DNA of 43,600 bases, taken from NCBI GenBank assembly GCA_030525745.1, contig JAUNED010000016.1, positions 1 through 43,600 of the forward strand, read 5' to 3'. The position numbers were made by a program, and so were the translations under genes. Position 1 is the first letter of the stretch; the number at the start of each line of letters is the position of its first letter. Below, one piece after another: positions 26,285 to 35,195 of this stretch. The notes below the pieces were generated by a model. The model did no database searches, was not told the DNA's origin, and saw nothing but the letters and a program-made list of their open reading frames with translations. The DNA comes from Lonepinella koalarum (GTDB lineage Bacteria; Pseudomonadota; Gammaproteobacteria; Enterobacterales; Pasteurellaceae).

Positions 26285-27037
26285 CTAATCAATGGCGTAT
26301 TCAATAGTCACAACCAAACGTACTTTTTTCTTAATCGTTGAGGTGTCATATTCACCGCCATAATCACTGGAATCAACATCGCTTGGGCGATCTGCTTTAA
26401 TATCAAAAGCACCTTGTGAGGCAGATTTTAATATACCAACCTTAACATGGCTGGTTTTAGCAAATTCTTCTGCCCTAACATAGGCATCTTGCGTAGCTTT
26501 TGAAATCAATTCACGTTTAATTGTCTGTAAATCGTCCAAATAATAATCCGGTGAAGAAAAATCAATATATTGATTTTCCGCACGCAAATGTTGAATTTGC
26601 GTCATACCTTTTTGTAATTTAGCCAAATCTTTCGTAGATAAAATAATAGCACGAGAAGACGCATAGCCATTTTGACGGCTACGCATATTGCCTTTATTAT
26701 CCTCATACTCCTCCATATATTCATGCACATCAATATCGGTAATTTCACGTTCATCCGCAGTAAACCCTTGTTCTTTCAAAAATTTCACCGCTAAATTTAA
26801 CTGTACTTGGTTATCTTTTAAAGCTTCAGCATAAGTCTTTCCCCAACCACTCACAGAAATCTTCCAAGTCCCAAAAGCCGACTTATAATCAGCTTCAGCG
26901 ACACCTTTTACCGTAATAGAACCGGTTTGGCGTAAATTTTTGAATTGATGCCCCAAAATAAATGCCGAAGCCATTAATCCGATAGCTAAAATGAAACCAA
27001 AAATTGCTAAATAAGAAGATTTTTTTATTTTTTCCAT
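26285..27037 (-). CDS. SIMPL domain (DUF541) protein, membrane-anchored
   Basis: A 250-residue protein with one N-terminal hydrophobic segment (about 8-28), acting as an uncleaved anchor or signal peptide, then SITVKGVAEADYKSAFGTWKIS, typical of the SIMPL/DUF541 family (E. coli YggE and relatives). The later ATQDAYVRAEEFAKTSHVKVG and C-terminal RLVVTIEYAID also fit. The family is periplasmic and linked to oxidative stress in E. coli without a known mechanism. A longer frame starts at 27049, but GGAG lies 6 nt before the ATG at 27037 (27040 is also possible). It lies between purD and glyA. Confidence 0.85.
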   Translation of the reverse strand: MEKIKKSSYLAIFGFILAIGLMASAFILGHQFKNLRQTGSITVKGVAEADYKSAFGTWKISVSGWGKTYAEALKDNQVQLNLAVKFLKEQGFTADEREITDIDVHEYMEEYEDNKGNMRSRQNGYASSRAIILSTKDLAKLQKGMTQIQHLRAENQYIDFSSPDYYLDDLQTIKRELISKATQDAYVRAEEFAKTSHVKVGILKSASQGAFDIKADRPSDVDSSDYGGEYDTSTIKKKVRLVVTIEYAID

Positions 27038-27055
27038 CATAAACTCCATAAAATG

Positions 27056-27092
27056 AACCGCTCTTTTTCCTATTCTATCTCAAAGTGCGGTT
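27056..27092 (-). terminator. Hairpin of one perfect and one degenerate USS after purD
   Basis: AACCGCTCTTT (27056-27066) pairs with AAAGTGCGGTT (27082-27092) apart from one T-T mismatch, with a 15-nt loop. It follows the purD stop by 6 bp. On the minus strand no T-tract follows, so it may be a weak terminator or just a USS pair that has decayed on one arm. Confidence 0.4.
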
Positions 27093-27098
27093 GAATTT

Positions 27099-28388
27099 TT
27101 ACTTATTTTGTTCTCGCTGAACCGCACGATAGCCGATATCACGACGATAAAAACGCCCAGACCAATGAATTTGTTCCGCCAATTTCAAGGCTTTTTGCTG
27201 TGCATCAAACACCGAATTTCCCAATGCTGTTGCGCAAAGTACACGCCCACCGTTAGTCAATAATTTTCCTTCTTTTTCATTCACTCCGGCTAAAAAGACT
27301 TTTTCATCATTTTTGCTTTCCATCGGTAATCCTTGAATCTCATCGTTTTTACGATAATCCCCGGGATATCCTTCAGCCGCTAAAACAACACCCAGCGCCG
27401 CTTTTTCAGACCATTCGGATTTGATTTGATCCAATTCACCTTTACAGGCTTTCAAACACAGCTCAACTAAATCTGATTTCATTCGCATCATAATCGGCTG
27501 AGTTTCAGGATCGCCGAAACGGCAGTTAAATTCGATCACTTTCGGCTGCCCTTTCTTATCAATCATCAAGCCTGCATATAAAAAGCCCTTATACACATTA
27601 TTTTCCGCCGCCATGCCTCTCACCGTCGGGTAAATAATCTGCTCCATCACGCGCTGATGAATTTCATCAGTCACTACAGGCGCAGGCGAATACGCCCCCA
27701 TACCGCCGGTATTCAACCCTTTGTCCCCTTCTCCTACACGTTTATGATCTTGAGAGGTTGCCATTGGTTCCACATTTTTGCCATCAACCATCACAATAAA
27801 ACTGGCTTCTTCACCCTCTAAAAATTCTTCAATCACAACTCGACTGCCAGCCTCACCAAACGCATTTCCAGACAACATATCTTTCACTGCATCTTCCGCT
27901 TCCGCCAATGTCATAGCAACAATCACCCCTTTACCTGCGGCCAAACCATCGGCTTTAATTACAATCGGAGCTCCCCTTTCACGCAAATAAGCCAACGCTG
28001 GTTCTACTTCTGTGAAGTTTTGATATTCTGCCGTTGGAATTTGATGACGAGCTAAAAAATCTTTGGTAAAGGCTTTTGAACCCTCTAATTGTGCTGCAGA
28101 TTGACGAGGCCCAAAAATAGTTAATCCAGCTGCTTCAAAGGCATCAACCACACCAATCACTAAAGGGGCTTCGGGCCCTACAATAGTCAAACCAACCTGA
28201 TTTTCTTGTGCAAACCTGACTAAAGCAGGCACATCTGTCGCTGAAATTGCCACATTTTCTACCGCTCTTTCACGAGCCGTCCCTGCATTCCCCGGCGCAA
28301 CAAATACTTTAGAAGCTAAAGGCGACTGTGCAACTTTCCACGCCAACGCATGTTCACGGCCACCGTTTCCAATAATTAAAATATTCAT
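27099..28388 (-). CDS. purD: Phosphoribosylamine-glycine ligase
   Basis: ATP-grasp enzyme joining phosphoribosylamine and glycine in step two of purine synthesis. It opens MNILIIGNGGREHALAWKVAQSP, the family N-terminus, and includes APLVIGVVDAFEAAGL, VIKADGLAAGKGVIVA for ATP binding, and NCRFGDPETQPIM for metal binding. Length 429 equals E. coli. It lies 19 bp downstream of purH on the same strand, so the two form an operon, as in E. coli, under the PurR box before purH. Confidence 0.97.
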   Translation of the reverse strand: MNILIIGNGGREHALAWKVAQSPLASKVFVAPGNAGTARERAVENVAISATDVPALVRFAQENQVGLTIVGPEAPLVIGVVDAFEAAGLTIFGPRQSAAQLEGSKAFTKDFLARHQIPTAEYQNFTEVEPALAYLRERGAPIVIKADGLAAGKGVIVAMTLAEAEDAVKDMLSGNAFGEAGSRVVIEEFLEGEEASFIVMVDGKNVEPMATSQDHKRVGEGDKGLNTGGMGAYSPAPVVTDEIHQRVMEQIIYPTVRGMAAENNVYKGFLYAGLMIDKKGQPKVIEFNCRFGDPETQPIMMRMKSDLVELCLKACKGELDQIKSEWSEKAALGVVLAAEGYPGDYRKNDEIQGLPMESKNDEKVFLAGVNEKEGKLLTNGGRVLCATALGNSVFDAQQKALKLAEQIHWSGRFYRRDIGYRAVQREQNK

Positions 28389-28407
28389 AGATTACCCTTA
28401 TTCGATA

Positions 28408-30009
28408 TTAATGTCTAAAATGACGCATTTTAGTTAATACCATCACCATATTATGCTCATCTGCCGCATCAATCACTTCTTGATCTCGCATTGAGCCACC
28501 TGGGTGAATTACACATTCAATACCAATTTTTGCAGCTGCATCAATACCGTCACGGAATGGGAAAAATGCATCGGAAGCCATTACACAACCTTTAACTTCC
28601 AAGCCTTCATCTTGTGCTTTAATGCCAGCAATTTTCGCAGAATAAACACGGCTCATTTGCCCTGCACCTATACCGATAGTTTGATTATTTTTCGCATAAA
28701 CAATAGCATTGGATTTAACGAATTTTGCCACTTTCCAGCAGAACAGTAAATCATCTAATTCCTGTTGGGTCGGCTTACGTTTGCTCACTACCTCCAAATC
28801 ATCAATACTTACCATACCCAGATCGGCTTCCTGCACCAATAAACCACCATTCACAGGTTTCACTTCCAAGCGAGGTTGAGCAGGTGAAAATTCACCACAG
28901 GCCAATAAACGCACATTTTTTTTCGTTTTAACAATTTCACTTGCCGCATTAGATACTGTCGGCGCGATAATTACTTCGACAAATTGACGTTCGATAATGG
29001 CTTTCGCTGTAACCTCATCTAATTCACGGTTAAATGCAATAATGCCACCAAAAGCTGAAGTTGGATCTGTTTGATAAGCTCGATTATAGGCTTCTAAAAT
29101 ATCTTTGCCTAATGCTACACCGCACGGATTGGCATGTTTTACAATGACACAAGCCGGCTCATCAAAGGATTTTACGCATTCTAATGCAGCATCCGTATCT
29201 GCAATATTATTGAAAGAAAGTGCTTTCCCTTGTAATTGTGTAGCAGTAGATACCGAAGCTTCTTTTCTCTCTTTCTCTATATAAAATGCCGCATTTTGGT
29301 GGCTATTTTCACCATAGCGCATAGCCTGTTTACGAATAAAATTGAGGTTTAAAGTACGAGGAAATTGACCGCACTTTGCCTCTTTATCTTCCTCTTCCGC
29401 AGTAAAATAAGGTTTGACTAAACGACCGAAATAGTTGGCAATCATTGAATCATACTGTGCGGTATGCTCAAAAGCTTTAATTGCTAAATCAAAACGGGTT
29501 TCCAAAGTTAAGCTGTTTTGATTTTTATCCATTTCCGCAAGAATCGCATTAAAATCGTTATTATTAACCACAATTGCCACATCTTTATGATTTTTCGCAG
29601 CAGAACGTACCATTGTCGGCCCACCAATATCAATATTTTCTACTGCATCTTCCAAAGTACAATTTAGTTTAGCAACAGTTTGAGCAAACGGATAAAGATT
29701 GACCACAACCATATCAATACCCTCAATTCCGTGCTGTTGCATGATCTCATCATCTGTGCCACGACGAGCTAAAATCCCACCATGAATTTTTGGGTGTAAT
29801 GTTTTTACTCTACCGTCCATCATTTCAGGAAAACCGGTATAATCAGAAACCTCCGTCACAGGTAAACCAGTATCCGCAAGTAATTTTGCCGTGCCTCCGG
29901 TAGATAACAATTTAACCCCACGTTGTACCAGCCCCCGAGCAAATTCCACAATACCTGTTTTATCAGAAACACTTAATAACGCTTGACGAATAGGACGAAT
30001 TGATTGCAT
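28408..30009 (-). CDS. purH: Bifunctional AICAR transformylase / IMP cyclohydrolase
   Basis: Catalyses the last two steps to IMP. The N-terminal MGS-like cyclohydrolase domain (about 1-150) has [29 protein letters not shown] and [20 protein letters not shown]. The C-terminal AICAR transformylase domain (about 200-533) has [26 protein letters not shown] and [23 protein letters not shown], and ends MRHFRH as in E. coli. The frame extends to 30060, but ATG at 30009 ([13 protein letters not shown]) has AAAGGA upstream and matches the family, giving 533 residues. Predicted to be repressed by PurR. A USS (29368-29376) lies inside. Confidence 0.97.
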   Translation of the reverse strand: MQSIRPIRQALLSVSDKTGIVEFARGLVQRGVKLLSTGGTAKLLADTGLPVTEVSDYTGFPEMMDGRVKTLHPKIHGGILARRGTDDEIMQQHGIEGIDMVVVNLYPFAQTVAKLNCTLEDAVENIDIGGPTMVRSAAKNHKDVAIVVNNNDFNAILAEMDKNQNSLTLETRFDLAIKAFEHTAQYDSMIANYFGRLVKPYFTAEEEDKEAKCGQFPRTLNLNFIRKQAMRYGENSHQNAAFYIEKERKEASVSTATQLQGKALSFNNIADTDAALECVKSFDEPACVIVKHANPCGVALGKDILEAYNRAYQTDPTSAFGGIIAFNRELDEVTAKAIIERQFVEVIIAPTVSNAASEIVKTKKNVRLLACGEFSPAQPRLEVKPVNGGLLVQEADLGMVSIDDLEVVSKRKPTQQELDDLLFCWKVAKFVKSNAIVYAKNNQTIGIGAGQMSRVYSAKIAGIKAQDEGLEVKGCVMASDAFFPFRDGIDAAAKIGIECVIHPGGSMRDQEVIDAADEHNMVMVLTKMRHFRH

Positions 30010-30048
30010 TGATTTTTCCTTTATTGTAATCAAATTTAAAACCATTTT

Positions 30049-30070
30049 ATTATATCGCAAACGTTTGCGT
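30049..30070 (-). promoter_or_regulatory. PurR operator overlapping the purHD promoter
   Basis: TCGCAAACGTTTGCGT (30055-30070) matches the PurR consensus ACGCAAACGTTTGCGT at 15 of 16 positions; CGCAAACGTTTGCG is a perfect palindrome. Directly next to it on the minus strand lies a perfect -10 TATAAT (30054-30049), so the operator fills the -35/-10 spacer, a classic repressor position. The operator is about 46 bp before the purH ATG. Confidence 0.9.
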
Positions 30071-30094
30071 AAATGTAGTATTTATTTTACCGAA

Positions 30095-30123
30095 TAAAAA
30101 AGCCTTGTAATAAAACAAGGCTT
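30095..30123 (-). terminator. Terminator after grxD
   Basis: On the minus strand AAGCCTTGT (30123-30115) pairs with ACAAGGCTT (30108-30100) around a 6-nt loop, followed by TTTTTATT. It separates grxD from the purHD promoter 25 bp further on. Confidence 0.9.
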
Positions 30124-30138
30124 CTCGAAAAATCATCA

Positions 30139-30465
30139 CTATGCGGGGTGACGTTCTGCTACTTCTTTTAATAAGGTTTGCAATTCACCGGCTTGGAACA
30201 TTTCTAAAATAATATCACAACCACCAATTAACTCACCTTCTACCCAGAGTTGTGGGAAAGTCGGCCAATTCGCATATTTAGGCAACTCGGCACGCACATC
30301 AGGGTGTTGTAAAATGTCTACATAACCAAAAGGCACTTGACATTGCATTAAGGCTTCCGAAGCGCGCGCAGAAAAACCACAAGATGGTAATTTAGGTGAG
30401 CCTTTCATATAAATTAAAATAGGGTTTTCAGCAATTTGCTTTTTGATTTTGTCTAAGGTTTCCAT
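30139..30465 (-). CDS. grxD: Monothiol glutaredoxin Grx4
   Basis: Cytoplasmic monothiol glutaredoxin that carries or transfers [2Fe-2S] clusters, usually with BolA partners. It has the single-cysteine CGFS motif (Cys29-Ser32 in LPSCGFSARAS), the Fe-S/GSH-binding WPTFPQLWVEGELIGGCDI and YMKGSP, all diagnostic. Length is 108 (E. coli 115). AAGGAAAATT precedes the ATG. It lies after the TPM gene with 98 bp and a USS between, and has its own terminator. Confidence 0.96.
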   Translation of the reverse strand: METLDKIKKQIAENPILIYMKGSPKLPSCGFSARASEALMQCQVPFGYVDILQHPDVRAELPKYANWPTFPQLWVEGELIGGCDIILEMFQAGELQTLLKEVAERHPA

Positions 30466-30563
30466 AATTTTCCTTAAGTAATAACGAGTAAAAGTGCGGT
30501 CATTTTAGCATGAGATTTGACTTCGACCAATAGCCTGATTAAATTTCTCAACTATTGCCTGAA

Positions 30564-31373
30564 CTACCAACTTCCTCCGGCACCGCCGCCATCGAAACTA
30601 CCACCGCCAAAACCACCATCAGATGATCCGGCACTAAATCCACCTGAAGGACCATGACCAAAACCGCCGCCCAGCACGCCGCCATAACCTGCCGTATTGC
30701 TACGACGACGAGATCTAGCTGTTTGACGAAACAATTCATCGATTTGGTGATTCTGGGTTGGAGTCACATAAGTATCACGTCGCCAGCCTAATTCCCCAAA
30801 TAACACAACTAAGATAAACAGGCATATCATAATAAATGGAATGTAATCTTCAAATGAAGATGATTCTTCCTTTGTTTGAGGTACAAATTCCCCCTTAGCA
30901 GCAGCGATAATATAATCTAACGCCTGATCGATGCCCACAGCATATTGCTCTTGTTTAAAATGCAGCAATACAATTTGGCGGGTCAATTGAGATAAAAAGG
31001 CATCAGGCAACGCTCCTTCCAAGCCCTGCCCTACCGCAATAAACACTTTTCGATCATTTTTTGCCACTAAAAACAGTACACCGTTTTTATGCTCTTTTCT
31101 CCCAACACCCCATTTATCACCAAGTTCAAAAGTATATTGCGAAATCTCATAATCACCCGTTGTCGGCACAATCGCTACCGCAATTTGCGAGCTGGTTTCT
31201 TTACTAAATTGAATCAGCTTGTCTTCTAATATCTGTTTATCATTAACGGAAAGCGTTTCCGTGTAGTCATTCACATAACGAAAAGGAACAGGCGTGGCAG
31301 GAAATTCCGCTGCAAATGCAGTGTTCATCAAAATAACACAAAAAATGACCGCACTTTTTAGCCAATTAGTCAT
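30564..31373 (-). CDS. TPM domain protein with glycine-rich tail (YgcG family)
   Basis: A 269-residue envelope protein: signal peptide (about 1-21, NTAFA-AEF), periplasmic TPM domain (about 30-165, with SQIAVAIVPTTGDY, NGVLFLVAKNDRKVFIAVG and GLEGALPDA), one membrane segment (about 180-195), then a basic stretch RSRRRS and a C-terminal tail rich in Gly and Ser (about 225-269) ending GGGAGGSW. TPM proteins (TLP18.3, Psb32, MOLO-1 group) have no agreed bacterial function; a phosphatase role has been suggested. It overlaps the preceding TPM gene by 8 bp, and GAGGTGATT precedes the ATG. Confidence 0.9.
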   Translation of the reverse strand: MTNWLKSAVIFCVILMNTAFAAEFPATPVPFRYVNDYTETLSVNDKQILEDKLIQFSKETSSQIAVAIVPTTGDYEISQYTFELGDKWGVGRKEHKNGVLFLVAKNDRKVFIAVGQGLEGALPDAFLSQLTRQIVLLHFKQEQYAVGIDQALDYIIAAAKGEFVPQTKEESSSFEDYIPFIMICLFILVVLFGELGWRRDTYVTPTQNHQIDELFRQTARSRRRSNTAGYGGVLGGGFGHGPSGGFSAGSSDGGFGGGSFDGGGAGGSW

Positions 31374-31815
31374 TGATAATCACCTCGTTAGCTAATTCAT
31401 TAATATCATTAGGCTGAATTGGAAAATGTTTTACCAATTCCTCACCTATTTGCTGAATTGCTACCACAACCCCCTCCGTATAATGCTTTTTCGCAAAAGC
31501 GACAATCATTTGCTGATATTGACGCTGCCAAAATTCATCGCCCACATATTGATGAATGCCCAAATCGCCAATCACCGCACAACGATGATCTTTATAAGCA
31601 ATATAAATCAATACAGCGTTTCGTGCTTGAGTTTGATCCATTTCCAACTCTTGAAACACCGCTAAAGTGCGGTCTAAAACAGAAATATTTTGCCCTGGTG
31701 TCGGCAAATGGCGTTCAATATAAACTCGTAATTCGGCAGATGTTTGTTGTTCTAATATAGCGATTTCTTGCTCAATTTTATCTTTATTAAAAGGAAATCG
31801 AGAAAAAAGAGACAT
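31366..31815 (-). CDS. TPM domain protein, cytoplasmic or short form
   Basis: A 149-residue protein with a TPM domain and no signal peptide or membrane segment. EIAILEQQTSAELRVYIERH, the later RNAVLIYIAYKDHRCAVIGDLGI and YTEGVVVAIQQIGEELVKHFP are typical of the short TPM proteins that accompany LemA. It is the middle gene of lemA-TPM-TPM, 66 bp after lemA, and overlaps the second TPM gene by 8 bp. GAGG precedes the ATG. A USS (31665-31673) lies inside. Function is unknown. Confidence 0.88.
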   Translation of the reverse strand: MSLFSRFPFNKDKIEQEIAILEQQTSAELRVYIERHLPTPGQNISVLDRTLAVFQELEMDQTQARNAVLIYIAYKDHRCAVIGDLGIHQYVGDEFWQRQYQQMIVAFAKKHYTEGVVVAIQQIGEELVKHFPIQPNDINELANEVIIND

Positions 31816-31881
31816 TTTGACCTCGTTGATAATACAGGGGTTCCAACCACTATTTTACTTAATAGCTAACTCCACGAAAAA

Positions 31882-32463
31882 TTAATTAAAATTTACTTGT
31901 GGTGCATTTTCCGCACCGGCAGTCGATTTGAAATACGGTTTTTCTTTAAAACCCAAAATTATTGCGGCTAATTTCGTTGGGAATGTGCGTACTTTAGCAT
32001 TATATTCCTTTGCTGCTAGGTTAAATTTATGACGAGCAACATTAATACGATTTTCCATTCCTTCCAACTGTGCTTGCAATGTCATAAAACCCTCGTGAGA
32101 TTTCAAATCAGGATAACGCTCTACACTAACTAACAAACGGGAAAGTGCGGATCCCACTTGATTTTGATTTTGCTGGAATTGTTCTAATTGCTCCTCGGTT
32201 AAATTTGACGGATCAATTTTGGTTTGTGTTGCTTTCGAACGAGCTTCAATCACGCCTGTTAAGGTTTCTTTTTCAAAATTAGCCTGTCCTTTTACAGTAT
32301 TAACTAAATTCGGGATTAAGTCTGAACGATGCTGATATTGGGTTTCCACATTTGCCCACACCGAATTAATTTCTTCTTCTGCCTTTACTAAACCATTATA
32401 ACTGCTCATTAAGGTAAATCCTGCTACCACTGCAATAAGAATAATCACCAGCCATTTTTTCAT
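31882..32463 (-). CDS. lemA: LemA family protein
   Basis: A 193-residue protein with an N-terminal membrane anchor (about 4-20) and a long helical LemA domain: YNGLVKAEEEINSVWANVETQYQ with RSDLIPNLVNTVKG, then ARSKAT, LLVSVERYPDLKSHEGFMTLQ and ENRINVARHKFNLAAKEYNAKV. The family is widespread, and its function is unclear. The order lemA, TPM, TPM with signal peptide is a recurring bacterial arrangement, so the three products probably work together at the inner membrane. AAGGA precedes the ATG. A near-USS with one mismatch, AAGTGCGGA, lies inside. Confidence 0.92.
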   Translation of the reverse strand: MKKWLVIILIAVVAGFTLMSSYNGLVKAEEEINSVWANVETQYQHRSDLIPNLVNTVKGQANFEKETLTGVIEARSKATQTKIDPSNLTEEQLEQFQQNQNQVGSALSRLLVSVERYPDLKSHEGFMTLQAQLEGMENRINVARHKFNLAAKEYNAKVRTFPTKLAAIILGFKEKPYFKSTAGAENAPQVNFN

Positions 32464-32501
32464 CTTTTTTCCTTTTACTTGTTATTTGAAATACATAAAA
32501 C

Positions 32502-32532
32502 AAAAGACCTAAACAATCAGCCTAGGTCTTTT
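32502..32532. terminator. Terminator between ompA and lemA
   Basis: AAAAGACCTA (32502-32511) pairs with TAGGTCTTTT (32523-32532) around an 11-nt loop. On the minus strand it ends ompA transcription with TTTTGTTTT. Confidence 0.85.
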
Positions 32533-32566
32533 TTAACTTTATTTTATCTTATAATGATAAACTAAA

Positions 32567-33658
32567 TTACATAGTAGCTTGTTTGCTGCCTTTTACAGAA
32601 ACTTCAACACGACGATCCGGTGCTAAGCAAGCGATTAATGCTTTACGGCCTTTCACTGCATCACAAGTGTTGCCAGTTACTGGGTTTGCTTCACCGTAAC
32701 CTGTTGCAGAAATAGCGTTTTGAGCAACACCTTTACCTACTAAGTAGTTAGCAACAGTTTCAGCACGACGTTGAGAAAGTTTTAAGTTTGCAGCATCGTT
32801 ACCGATACGGTCTGCATAACCTGCAACATCAACTTGTGCATTAGCAACTTGAGCGATTTCGCCGTAGATGCCATCTAAAGTAGAAGTTGCTTCAGGTTTT
32901 AAGTTTGATTTACCGAATGCAAAAGTAACATCGCTGTTTAAAGTGAATTTTTTGTTCACAACTTCAGCTGCTTGAGGAGCTGGTGCTGCGCCTTGACCGA
33001 AGCGGTAAGATAAACCTAATGCTACAGAGCCGATGTCTGGGCTATAAGCTTCTGGGGCAAGAAAATCTGCTTTATTTGCTGCTTTAGCTTTGTTACCAGC
33101 ACGGCTTAACCATTGGTATTCTAAACGTAAAGCTAATTCAGGTAAAATTGCATATTCTACACCGCCTGCAACAACTGCAGAAGTTTTAAATAAATCATAT
33201 TTTCTATGACCATCACGTACTGGAGAACCACCAACAATATTAAAGTTAGCTTCTTTATATTGGTTATATACTAATGCAACACCAGCACGAGCATATACAT
33301 CTAAGTTAGCTAACACAGGGTAGCTAGCTTTTAAACTTAATGTAGTACCGTGAGCAACGTGGCGAACTAATTCATCCTTATTGTCTGCAGGATTTTTAAC
33401 TTTTAAGCGACCAAAATAATCATAACCTAATTCTACGGCTAAATAATCAGTTACTTGATAACCTGCAAATAAACCATAGGTTTCAGAATTACGTGAAACA
33501 GGTAAATTAAAATCATTTTTATAATAATTTACATTGTGGTGGAAAGATGCCCAACCCGCTTTTGCACCTGCATAGAAAGTGTTAGCTTGTGGAGCTGCTT
33601 GAGCTACTGTTGCTGCTGCTAAACCAGCAACTACTAATGCGATTGCAGTTTTTTTCAT
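32567..33658 (-). CDS. ompA: OmpA family outer-membrane protein (P5-like)
   Basis: Major outer-membrane protein of 363 residues. A signal peptide (about 1-21, VAQA-APQ) precedes an eight-stranded beta-barrel (about 22-225, beginning NTFYAGAKAGWASF and ending SVALGLSYRFGQG), then an AAPAPQAAE hinge and the peptidoglycan-binding OmpA domain (about 235-363, with VDVAGYADRIGNDAANLKLSQRRAETVANYL and APDRRVEVSVKG). Two cysteines in the C-terminal domain may form a disulfide, as in E. coli OmpA. AAGAGGATC precedes the ATG. A likely promoter about 190 bp upstream gives a long leader. There is no USS inside. Confidence 0.97.
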   Translation of the reverse strand: MKKTAIALVVAGLAAATVAQAAPQANTFYAGAKAGWASFHHNVNYYKNDFNLPVSRNSETYGLFAGYQVTDYLAVELGYDYFGRLKVKNPADNKDELVRHVAHGTTLSLKASYPVLANLDVYARAGVALVYNQYKEANFNIVGGSPVRDGHRKYDLFKTSAVVAGGVEYAILPELALRLEYQWLSRAGNKAKAANKADFLAPEAYSPDIGSVALGLSYRFGQGAAPAPQAAEVVNKKFTLNSDVTFAFGKSNLKPEATSTLDGIYGEIAQVANAQVDVAGYADRIGNDAANLKLSQRRAETVANYLVGKGVAQNAISATGYGEANPVTGNTCDAVKGRKALIACLAPDRRVEVSVKGSKQATM

Positions 33659-33832
33659 TGTGATGATCCTCTTAATTTAGTCATCTTAATTTAAAAATTT
33701 TATCAGCTACTTATAGCTGAAAGTCCTGGATGTAAATTGAATAATTATTACATCTCTGTATTTGCCAATCATTATTTTCATAATGCTCAGCTAAATCCTT
33801 AAAGTAGATACAGCATTAACTTATTCATACTT

Positions 33833-33860
33833 TTGAATTTGGTATATTATCCCCTATAAA
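33833..33860 (+). promoter_or_regulatory. Possible promoter towards accA
   Basis: TTGAAT (33833-33838) and TATAAA (33855-33860) are 16 bp apart on the plus strand. It overlaps the ompA promoter on the other strand and would give accA a leader of about 300 nt. Confidence 0.35.
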
Positions 33861-33873
33861 ATGAGAAAATCAA
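33844..33873 (-). promoter_or_regulatory. Probable ompA promoter
   Basis: On the minus strand TTGATT (33873-33868) and TAATAT (33849-33844) are 18 bp apart. Transcription from here gives an ompA leader of about 180 nt, comparable in kind to the long stabilising leader of E. coli ompA. Confidence 0.45.
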
Positions 33874-34170
33874 ATATTTTTTGCTCTTTCTGATTATTTT
33901 TCACTCACCAATAATCTGTATTTACAAATTCTTACCTAATATATTTTGAAGGAATATATTTTATTTTTGCCTAATATAAGGCGGATTTATAGAAAAACAA
34001 GCTGTCTTTACAAAAATTTACATTATATATCCCCCCACGAAGTGGATAAACCACCGAAAATTTACTGCATTTCGAATAAAAAACACTTAAAATGTTCAAC
34101 AAATTTGCACCTGACGCAAAATATTGCTAAAGTGCGGTCAATTTTTTGAGCGTTTTATTAGGAAATCCAA

Positions 34171-35127
34171 ATGAGCCAACAAGAATACTTAGATTTTGAA
34201 TTACCGATTGCGGAACTGGAAGCCAAAATCGAATCTCTACGAGCCGTATCTGATAACGACGGGCAAGTGAATTTAGACGATGAAATTGCTCGTTTGCAAA
34301 AAAAAGTTGAAGAATTAACCAAAAAGACCTTTGCTGATCTAGACGCTTGGCAAGTGTCTCGTATGGCTCGTCACCCAAACCGACCTTATACTTTAGATTA
34401 TATTGAGCATATTTTTACCGATTTTGATGAATTGGCCGGTGATCGCGCTTTTGCTGACGACAAGGCTATTGTCGGTGGTGTAGCCCGTTTAGATGGTCGC
34501 CCTGTGATGGTGATTGGTCATCAAAAAGGCCGTACGGTAAAAGATAAAGTGAAACGTAACTTTGGTATGCCTGCGCCTGAAGGTTATCGCAAAGCATTAC
34601 GTTTAATGCAGATGGCTGAGCGTTTCAACATGCCGATCATTACTTTTATAGACACACCGGGAGCTTATCCCGGTGTCGGTGCAGAAGAGCGTGGGCAATC
34701 TGAAGCCATTGCTCGCAACTTACGTGAAATGGCCACATTGACAGTGCCTGTGATTTGTACCGTTATCGGTGAAGGTGGCTCCGGTGGTGCATTGGCCATT
34801 GGCGTGGGTGATAAAGTCAATATGTTACAATATTCCACTTATTCCGTAATTTCACCGGAAGGCTGTGCTTCTATTTTGTGGAAAAGTGCCGATAAAGCCT
34901 CTACTGCGGCAGAAGTCATGGGCTTAACGGCTGATCGCCTGAAAAAATTGGAATTAATTGATAATATTATTAGTGAACCTCTGGGCGGCGCTCATCGAAA
35001 CTATGTTGAAATGGCTGCCAATTTGAAGTCCCGATTATTAAAAGACTTAGCCGAATTAGATAAACTCAATCAAGATGCTTTATTAGAACGTCGTTATCAA
35101 CGTTTAATGTCTTATGGTTATTGCTAA
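34171..35127 (+). CDS. accA: Acetyl-CoA carboxylase carboxyltransferase subunit alpha
   Basis: Alpha subunit of the carboxyltransferase that, with AccD, moves carboxyl from biotin to acetyl-CoA to make malonyl-CoA for fatty acids. Motifs: [15 protein letters not shown] at the start, [59 protein letters not shown] and [17 protein letters not shown]. Length is 318 (E. coli 319). AGGAAATCC precedes the ATG. It ends at a USS-pair terminator, so it is probably monocistronic. Confidence 0.98.
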   Translation: MSQQEYLDFELPIAELEAKIESLRAVSDNDGQVNLDDEIARLQKKVEELTKKTFADLDAWQVSRMARHPNRPYTLDYIEHIFTDFDELAGDRAFADDKAIVGGVARLDGRPVMVIGHQKGRTVKDKVKRNFGMPAPEGYRKALRLMQMAERFNMPIITFIDTPGAYPGVGAEERGQSEAIARNLREMATLTVPVICTVIGEGGSGGALAIGVGDKVNMLQYSTYSVISPEGCASILWKSADKASTAAEVMGLTADRLKKLELIDNIISEPLGGAHRNYVEMAANLKSRLLKDLAELDKLNQDALLERRYQRLMSYGYC

Positions 35128-35146
35128 TCTCAACATTTAAAAACTC

Positions 35147-35178
35147 AAAAAGTGCGGTCAAATCAACCGCACTTTTTT
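35147..35178 (+). terminator. Terminator made of two inverted USS copies after accA
   Basis: AAAAAGTGCGGT (35147-35158) pairs with ACCGCACTTTTT (35166-35177) around a 7-nt loop, followed by T. It separates accA from pdxY. Confidence 0.9.
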
Positions 35179-35195
35179 ACCCTTAAGGATACCAA

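Larger units (their letters stand above)
33659..34170. other. 512-bp intergenic region between ompA and accA
   Basis: I see no convincing gene. It holds the ompA leader and promoter, an overlapping plus-strand promoter, two 8-bp AATATATT repeats (33938-33945, 33953-33960) in a very AT-rich stretch, a small GTGG-ATAAA-CCAC hairpin near 34041, and one USS (34130-34138). The 67-codon open frame at 33946-34149 has no family features and an unlikely composition. A small RNA cannot be excluded. Confidence 0.6.

Noticed and set aside
34024-34055. Competing CCAC/GTGG hairpins upstream of accA
   Set aside because: Stems are only 4 bp with no T-tract; too weak to call a terminator or riboregulator.
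33946-34149. 67-codon open frame between ompA and accA
   Set aside because: No recognisable family, odd composition rich in Lys, Ile, His and Cys, poor start context, runs through a USS; most likely chance in an AT-rich gap.
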